Assembly: GCA_015654715.1 (NCBI GenBank) | Contig: JAATGK010000468.1 | Location: 1-17,682 of the forward strand | Direction: 5' to 3' | Length of the DNA stretch: 17,682 nt | DNA from: Alphaproteobacteria bacterium | GTDB taxonomy: Bacteria; Pseudomonadota; Alphaproteobacteria; Micropepsales; Micropepsaceae | Shown: in pieces, positions 1-9,000 of the stretch | How positions within the stretch are numbered: the stretch's first letter is position 1 | Layout of the letters: every line of letters begins with the position of its first letter | Position numbers and translations under genes: made by a program | The notes under the pieces: model-generated | Told to the model about the DNA's origin: nothing | Databases searched by the model: none | Seen by the model: the letters and a program-made list of their open reading frames with translations, nothing else

Positions 1-3000
1 GGGTACAACGACGGTCTGACGTCTTTCCTCGATTTTGCCAGCTACGGCCAGTTGTTCGACATCGGCGGTAATGACGTCTCGCCGCTGGGATCGGTCACCA
101 ATAACGGTCTGATCTATACCACCGAAGGCAACATCACCCTGGCAGGCGCCAATCTGGTGCAGAACGGCGTTCTGGCTGCCACCACGTCGGTCAAGTCGGC
201 CGGTTCGATTTCGCTCTTTGCCATGTACGAGATGGGCAGCAAGGACGCCGATTCTCCGGTTGCGGGCTACGACGGCTACGCCACCTATTACACGGGCACG
301 ATCAGCTTCGGCAACGGGTCGGTTACGACGATTCTGCCATCGGACAACGGCGCGACCATTCCGTCCGATTCTACCTCGAAGTCGGTGTTTGACCGGAGCA
401 GCACACCTAATTTCGGTGCCGTCCCGACCAGCGGCTACGGCCAAGTCTTCGCCTATGGCCAAAACATCGATCTTTCCGGCGGCAGCCTGATCTTTGCCCC
501 TAGCCAGAACGTGTCCCTCCAATCCGAGGTGGCCGCCGATCCGCGCACCAGCGTCGTCAATGCCGGCCGTATCCTGATCGAGCCCGGCGCCACCGTCGAT
601 GTTGCCGGACTGGCGGACGTGCAACTTTCGATCACCGACAATCTGCTCACGGTGACGCTGGCGGGCAATGAGCTTGCCAATGATCCGCTGCAACGCGACG
701 GTGTTCTTTACGGCAAGACCATCACCGTGGACCTGCGCAATAGCGGCGTCGATCCCAACACCGGTGAACCTTGGGTCGGTACCGACGTCGCGACCCTGAA
801 CGACTACCTCAACCTGGTTCAGAATACCGTCGGTCAATTGATGACCGACGGCGGCTCGATCGCGATCCAGGCACCGGAAGTGATCGCCGAAAAAGGTTCC
901 GTGCTCAACGTGATGGGCGGTTATCAGCATTACCTTGGGGCTTGGGTCGGCACCTCCAAGCTGATTGATCAGAATGGCAATCTGATCGATCTTTCCAAGG
1001 CTGATCCACTTCAGACCTATATCGGGGTCGCCGGTCAGGACACCGAAACAAGTTCCAAATGGGGTGTGTCGACCACCTACACGAACGGCTTCCTCAATCA
1101 GGGAACTTACGAATCCGACTATATCCAGGGCGGCAAGGGCGGTACCCTGTCGATCACCACCGGCAGCAATGTCAGCCCCGGTTCCTCTGTGAGGCCGCTG
1201 CCCGGCGAGGGAGCGTTGGTGCTGCAAAGCCAAATCCTGGCCGGCGTGGTTACCGACGACACCCAGCTTTCCGGCGGCGCCATTCCAACGGCTGGCAGCA
1301 TCAGCATTTCCGGCTATTCGCCGATCGTCGTTATCGATCCGTCAAAGGAAACGAGCGCCGACTGGCTCGCCGCCCTCGATGTGGCGCAGGGCTTCGATGG
1401 AAACGATGCCCTGCTGGCGCAAACCGGTTCGCCGTATTCTACCATCGTGCTGTCGAGCTCGCTGCTCAACAATTCCCAGGCGGCCAATCTCTCGATCGCA
1501 AACCTGGCGAGCTATTACAGTGGCGGGGCTTCTGATCTCACAGTGACCAAAGATGCCTCGCTGCAGGTGCAGAACGGCGGCTCGATCACGCTTGCCACCA
1601 GCGGCAAGGCCGAGATCAACGGTACGCTGACCGCCCACGCCGGTACGGTCAGCATTTCCACCACGCCCGATACTTGGTCCAGCGATCTTCCGACACAGAC
1701 CAGCGACATCGACATCAATGCCGGAGCCTTGATCGATGTGTCCGGCATCTTCGCCAACGAGTATCTTGACGGCGTCGGCACCGCCTCAACGCAATACATC
1801 AACGGCGGCAGCATCAAACTGAGCACCAACCCGGGTGTTGTATACGACCCGACCGCCTACACGCGGGTCGTCCTCGCCAACCTGACCGGCAACATCACGA
1901 TGGACGGCACCCTCGATCTTTCCTCCGGCGGATTGGTGCTGCCCAACGGCAATCTGATGACCGGCAGCAACCGGCTGCCGCTCGGCCAAGGCGGCAATCT
2001 GCAGATGTCGACCTATTACAGCCAGCTGACGTCGATCGGTGGCGATGGTACCGTGGCTGATCCCATCACGGATAGTGCCGATGAAATCGCCACAAGCGGC
2101 ATGATCAGCATCGGCGGCAACATCAACGCGCTCGGCTTCACCGGCGGTGGTACGCTGAGCATCGGGGCGGTGGCGATACAGATCGGCGGCGACGCCGCCA
2201 CTCTGGCGCAGAATGAACCGGATGCGTATTACTTCGATCCCGTCTATTGGGGTAACCGCGGTTTCGGCTCCTTCCGCTTGAGCGCGGTGCAGGAAATCAA
2301 GGTTCCGGACAACACGACCGTCAATGTGACCCACCAGAACTTGGTGCTGAACGGCTTTGCCCAGGGCGCGCTCGATTATCAAGCGCTCAAGAACGTGGCG
2401 AGCGGCACGAAAGTCGACGATATCGTCGCGTCCGGTCATTTGAGCGGCACCGCGCTTGCTCCGACCGATTTGTATATCGTCTCGGGCACCGAGAATTACG
2501 CCACCAATACCGGATGGACGGGTGACGATAGTCTTTATTTCGGCAAGGGATCGGCGATCGTTGCCGATCCGGGCGCCGCGATAACGTTGAACACCTACGC
2601 GATGGCGGACATCGAAGGCGAGATCGTCGCGCATGGCGGTTCAATTTCGATCAGTAACTTGTGGTACGCAAATGTTAATAGCGGCGGCACGCCGCCGCTG
2701 GGTCCGGTATACCTTGGCAAAGACGCGGTGCTCGATGTTTCCGGAACCTCGGTGCTCGATCCTCTGGCTGCGCCGGTCTATACCGAAAACGGCTGGGTGA
2801 GGCCGAAGACCGGCAAGGTGCTCGCCGGTGGTACTATTACGCTGAATAACGTGTACGCCCCCATCCTGGTGGCGCCGGGTGCAGTGTTCGACGTTTCCGG
2901 CGCGGTGGCCACACTGCAGACGGTGAACAACACGGGGAAGTCGCGTACCGGAAACAGCACCTATGCCGTCAGCGATCAACTCGCCTACAGCGATGGCGGC

Positions 3001-6000
3001 ACGGTGAACGTCCAGCCCGGCTATCTCTTGATCTTTGAGGGAACGCTGAAAGGCAATGGCGGCGCGGCCGGGGCCGCAGGGGGCACCTTCGTGCTCAAAT
3101 CGGTCTCCAATAACGATACCGCTCGGCGACTTGTGCTGGTTCAGAACACCCAAGACGCCATTGCCGCGACCGACGACACGTTCAGCTTCGACACCTACAC
3201 GCCGGTGATGGAGAGTTCCTATAGCTCTCAGGTCAACACCACGGTGAGAAGCATTCTGTTCGGGGTAGACAGCCTGAAGGGCACCGGCTTCGACAACCTG
3301 ACCATCTCGTCATCTTCCGCCTACCCCACGATCTACTATGAAGGCCATGTGAGTATCGCCATGCCCGGCGCGGTGTCGCTCAATACCCTGCAGATGTCGG
3401 GAGCCAGCGATATCGGAACTAATGCGCTGAGCTATATTTCGGCCGCCCAGACGTGGGACCCGGTTCAGCAAAAGTGGGTGTATAGCGTCGATGGCGCGTC
3501 GCTTTCGGTCGACGCCGGCTATCTCGCCCTTGGCTGGCAGCCGCTGGTCACCGACTCCTATCTCGGTAGCGGCCAGCCGTTGACCAGCCAGTCCGCAGAC
3601 GGCTTTGTTTCGCTGCACGCCAAGGCGGTTGACGTCATTGGCTCCCTTGGCATCCAGTACGCTAACACCACCACCATCGCGAGCGACGGCGATATCCGCC
3701 TGTTGCCGCAGAACTCGGCGGCGACCAACACCTTGACCGGCTCGCTCAGCGCCGGCGGCAATCTCAATCTGGTCGGCACTTCGGTTTACGCCGCCAACGC
3801 CACCACGTTTACCGTCGCGACACCGGCCACGCTGACCATCGCCTATCCCGATGGGCAAGGCCCGTCGACCCTGACGCCGATGTCGGTCGGCAGCATTCTC
3901 GTCTTGGATGGCAAGACCATCAACCAGAACGGCGAAGTGTGGGCCCCGTTCGGCCAGATCGTTCTCGGTCTCACCAGCGCTGGTTCGACTACCGACATCT
4001 ACGGTCATTCGGTTGCGCTGCCAGCGAGTGTAATGACCCAAGCGGTGAATCTCGGCGATGGCAGCATCACCACGGTTTCGGCCAACGGCGCCACCTTGCC
4101 GTTCGGTACTACGATCGACAATGAAACCTGGATTTACGATCCCTTCCTCGAGCACCAAAACTGGTTTAATTCGAGTACGAAACTGCCGGACGTGACGTCC
4201 TATACCATCAGCGGCACGCCGCAGGGCGTGGTGACGCTGAACGGCGCGGCCGTGAACATGGCCAAGGGCGCGACCGTCAACCTGTCGGGCGGCGGCGATG
4301 TACAGGCGGCTGAATGGATCAACGGCACCGGCGGCACTCGCGACACGCTCTCCGGCAGCCCAAAGGGAACCGTCTATGCGATCCTGCCCGGTTACGCCGG
4401 TGCGACGGCGCCGTTCGATCTCGCCAATGCCACCCAGGTCGCCGCGGGGCAGCGGATCTACCTCACCGGTATCAAGGGTCTGACCGACGGCTGGTACACG
4501 CTGATGCCGGCGGCCTATGCCAATCAGCCTGGGGCTTATCGCGTCGTTGTGACGTCCGCCACCGATCCGATGAATTCCCAGTTGGGCACGCTCGCCGACG
4601 GTACGGTGGTGACGCAAGGTTGGCTCGGCAACGCTTACACCGGCACCAAGAGTTCCGACAGCTATCTGGTGCAGGTGCAGTCGGGCGATGTGTGGAAACA
4701 GTACTCCGAATACGCCATCAATAACGGCGACAGCTTCTTTCCGGCCTATGCGATCAAGCACAATCTGCCGACGCCCTATACCGCGATCGACGCCGACCGG
4801 TTGGTGATTTCCGCCGGCACCGCGCTCGATCTCGAAGGCAGCTTCAAGACGGCCGCCGGCAAGGACGCCGACGGCAATGCCGGCGAAGGCGCCCAGCTCG
4901 ATCTCTCCGGCAATCTGCTCGAAATTACCGCGACGGCGGATCAGGCCCCGGTGGCGGGCTATACCGCTGTCAGCGCTGATTTTCTGGATTCGCTCGATTT
5001 CGCTAGCATCCTGATCGGCGGCACCCGGACCAATACCGCGAACGGCCCGCTCGTCAACATCACGTCCAATGGGGTGATCGTGGCCAACAATGCCGATCAT
5101 CCCTTGCAAGCGCCGGAGATCATGCTGGTGGCGAAGCCAGCCACGACCACCGCCACCTTAGCCATCGGCTGGAACAGCTTGCAGATCAATGTTCCGGTTG
5201 CCGGCACAGGCAAGGTCGTCGTCAACGACGGCAGTGTCGTCAAAGCGACCGGCACCCTTGGCAAGGAAGCGACGAATACGCTGCTCCTCGGGGTCGATCC
5301 CACAAACCTGCCGGCGCTGGTGACCAGCTACATCGACAATAACTCCTACACCGAGCTTCAGACGGTGCAGGCCTACTATGCTGCGGTTCTGAACGGCTCC
5401 GGCAGCCTGGTGCGCGTGTCGAACGGCGATCCCGTCACGGTGAAGAAGATCGACGCGTCCGCCTATGACGTCAGCACGATCAAAGCGAGCGATACCGGCA
5501 CGGTGACCGTGCTGCCGTCGCTAACCAACGATGCGGGTGTGATCGTTAACGGGTCGGCGCAGCTTTTGGGCGGAAATTCTCTCACCTTAGCCTCGACCGG
5601 CGATGTGGCGGTTGACGGAACTGCAGTCTTGGGCGGCAAGGATATCGACGCCACATCCAACCGGATCATCTTCCTCGGAGCGGGCGCAACGTCGGCCGAT
5701 GGTCTCAATATCAATCAGACCTCGCTGGTGAATTTGGCAAACGCCACGAACGTCAATCTGCAGGCGACGGACGACATCGTCTTCGAAGGTGATGTGAACC
5801 TGAGCTTGGCGGGCGATGCGTCCAGCCTGACGTTGGGCGGCAATGCTCTGGCCAGCGACGGCGGCAAAGTGACCGTCAACGCCGGTACCGTGATCCTGGA
5901 CAACGAATTTGGTAATGGCAGCGCCGATTTCGCCGGTGGTACCGGCAGCCTGGCGGTAAAAGCGGGCGAAATTAACTTCGGTTCCGGCAACAAAACGCTG

Positions 6001-9000
6001 CAAGGCTTCGGTGCGACCAGTTTCAACGCTAGTAAAGGTGTGGTCGGCTCCGGCACGGGCACGATGGATTTCGGCAGCTTGGATGTATCGCTGCAGACCC
6101 CGGTGGTAATCGCTGACAACGGCTCCACGCAAACGATCAAAACCGCGGGCAATCTGTCGGTAACGGCGCCTTCCGGTGCCACGGCGATGACGTCGAACGC
6201 CACCGGCGGTGCCATCCTCCTGCAAGGCGGTACGGTGACGATCGCTGCGCCGGTGCAGGCGCTGGCGGGCGCCATCGTTCTGCATGCCACCGACGGCGAT
6301 GTCACCGTGAGCAGCGGCGGTTCGTTGACCGCCAAAGGTGTGACTCAGACCTTTGTCGACAAGACGGTGTACAATTACGCCGGTTCGGTGAAGCTGGTTT
6401 CCGACAGCGGCGAGGTGAATCTCGCATCCGGTTCGTCGGTGGATATTTCCGGCATCGGCGGCAGCCTCGGCATTCAAGGTAACGATGCCGCGATCGACGG
6501 CACACTCAAGGCCACGCCCGTTGCTGGGTTCACTGGTGCCAGCTTCGTGCTCAACACCAAAGGCTCAGTCGATCTCGACGGCTTGGTCGGTAAGCTGACC
6601 AACGCCGGGTTCAACCAGGATGTCGCGGTGACGGCGGGGCAGGGTGATCTGTCGCTCTCCAAAACGCTGACGGCGCAAAATGTCCTGTTCGATGCCGAAA
6701 GCGGGCTGGTGACGGTGGCTGGGACCATAGACGCCACCGGCGCTGCGGGCGGAACCATTGAATTGTTCGGTACCAAGGGGGTCGATGTCGAAGGCAGCCT
6801 GATTGCCAAGGGGACGGCGTCCGACCAGCTCGGCGGCACCATCATGCTCGGCACCTCCGGCAGCTTCGATCCGGCCACGGGCACGTACAACAGTACCTAT
6901 GGCTACGAAAACATCGCCAATTCCGGCGCCATCACTCTCGGTAAGAACGCGGTGATCGACGTTTCCGGCGGCACGGTGAACGGTGAATCGGGCGGCACGG
7001 TGCTGATCCGCACCCCGCTTTTGCAGGACGGCACAGTGAACGTGACCATTGCTGACGGGGCGAAGGTGACCGGCGCGCGTTCGGTTACTCTGGAACCGTA
7101 TGCCACATGGAGCACGACCGACACGACTAGCGGTGCCCAGCATTTCGACGGCATCGTGGATCCGGCCGGATGGTATTCTCCTATCGGCACGCTCCTGCCC
7201 GGCAGCTTCACCGACTATAGCGGAACGACGATCGCAAGTTGGGACGGCACGTCATTTACCACGGTGGCCTTGCCAAACACGAACGGCACCAACGGCAGCA
7301 CGATTTCCTACAGCTGGGATGCCGCGACGCAAACCCTCACCCAATCCCTCCAGTCCACCAACGGTACCGCGACCAAACAATACGTTGGAGCGGCCGACGT
7401 TTTGGCGTTCTTGTTGACCAACGATTATTACGCACCGACGGGCGCCAACACCGATCACGCAACCTTCTACGGCTATCAGAACGGGACCGTGGGCGGCCAG
7501 GCCGGCACGCTGATGAGCTATATTCAGGGCCTCAACGTCGCGGTGGCCAATTCCGGCAAGATCTCCACGTTCCAGGTGGCGCCGGGCGTCGAATTGAAGA
7601 ACCCCTCAGGCGACATCAAGGTGCTGACCAACTGGAACCTCGGCGCCACTGACGGCAACGGTGCGCTGCTGTTCCGCACCGGCGCCGGCATCGCCCCGAT
7701 CGTGACCTTGCGCGCGTCGGGCAACCTCGATCTCGATGCCTCGATCACCGACGGCTTCATCCAGGTCGGCAACACCATCTACACCAAGCTATCGGTTCCC
7801 AGCGGATACCAAACCTTCGCCGCAGCCTGGTCGATCTACAACAGCGACTCCTCATATTACGGTTTGGATGCTCTGCAGGGCCTTGGTTTCCTGACCCCCG
7901 GCGTGCTCGCCGCCAACGGCGTATCGCTCGACGACATGCTGGAGATCGCGCCGTTCGGGTTCGCCGATCTCGGCCTTTCCGGCAAGGACGCCTATGACGC
8001 CTACTATTCGATCTGGGGCAATTACGAAAGCGCCTACTCCTACAACTACTTCCAGGCTTTGCAGTATGGCGCGTGGGGCTATTACAGTATGTCTGCCAAC
8101 GGCTTCACGCTGGCCGGTTCCACTGCCGATAAGCTAACTGCGGTGGGGGTAACCGGATGGGTCTCGGACAGCATTGTTCAATATGCCCAAGATGCGCAAA
8201 CCTATCTGGCCCAGGCGCAGACGGATGCGGCGAACATCACCAGCGCAGCCGCCTATTCGCAATATCTGCAGGACTACAACGGATATATCAGCAATTGGAG
8301 CAACTGGGCCCAGTACCTCGGCTGGGGCAATCTTTCGGCCGCGACGCTGCCGGTCGCTCCGGCCGCGCCGCCCAAATCGTTGGCCAGCCAATTGATACTG
8401 CCTTCGCCGCAATATCCCAGCGCGGCCGAAGCCAACAGCCCGAACGTGACGCCCACAGCGTATAACCAGGCGGCGATCAACGGCATGGCGCTCAGCAACG
8501 AAGCGCAAAGCAGTTCCTATCGCTTCGTCGCCGGCGCCAATCAGGCCGATGCAAATCCGCTTGGCGTGGCGGCGGCCGGGGGCGATGTTGTCATCGACGG
8601 CTATACACTGATCCGGCCGAGCAGCACCTCCGTCTATGTCATTGGTCAGCCCACAGCGATCCGTACCGGCACCGGCAATATCGACATCGCGGCGGCGGGC
8701 GATTTCGTCATCGCCAATACGACCTTGCCTGGTACGGTCTATACCGCCGGCAAGGCTGCCTCGGCGCCGACCGCCGACGATGCGGCGACCCTGGCACTCT
8801 CCGCAGCTTCGACGTTTGGTCCGCAGGATAACGCCCAGGGCACCGGCACCAGCGCGGTTATCACTTCGTCGGTCAACCCGACCGCCGCGGGCAATATCAC
8901 CTTGTCGGTCGGTGGCGATGTTGACGGGGTCGAACTGGCCTATGACTCGATCGCGTTCGGTAATGCGGGTGCGCAATGGAATGCGACGCTGCCGTCTGGC

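Noticed and set aside
1786..2634. Antisense open frame of 282 codons on the - strand
   Set aside because: It has the same shadow composition and lies opposite beta-helix repeats.
3310..5109. Antisense open frame of 599 codons on the - strand within the exoprotein gene
   Set aside because: The + strand frame is a coherent beta-helix protein, while the antisense translation is Arg/Gly/His-rich with no recognisable domain. Long antisense frames are common opposite GC-rich genes.
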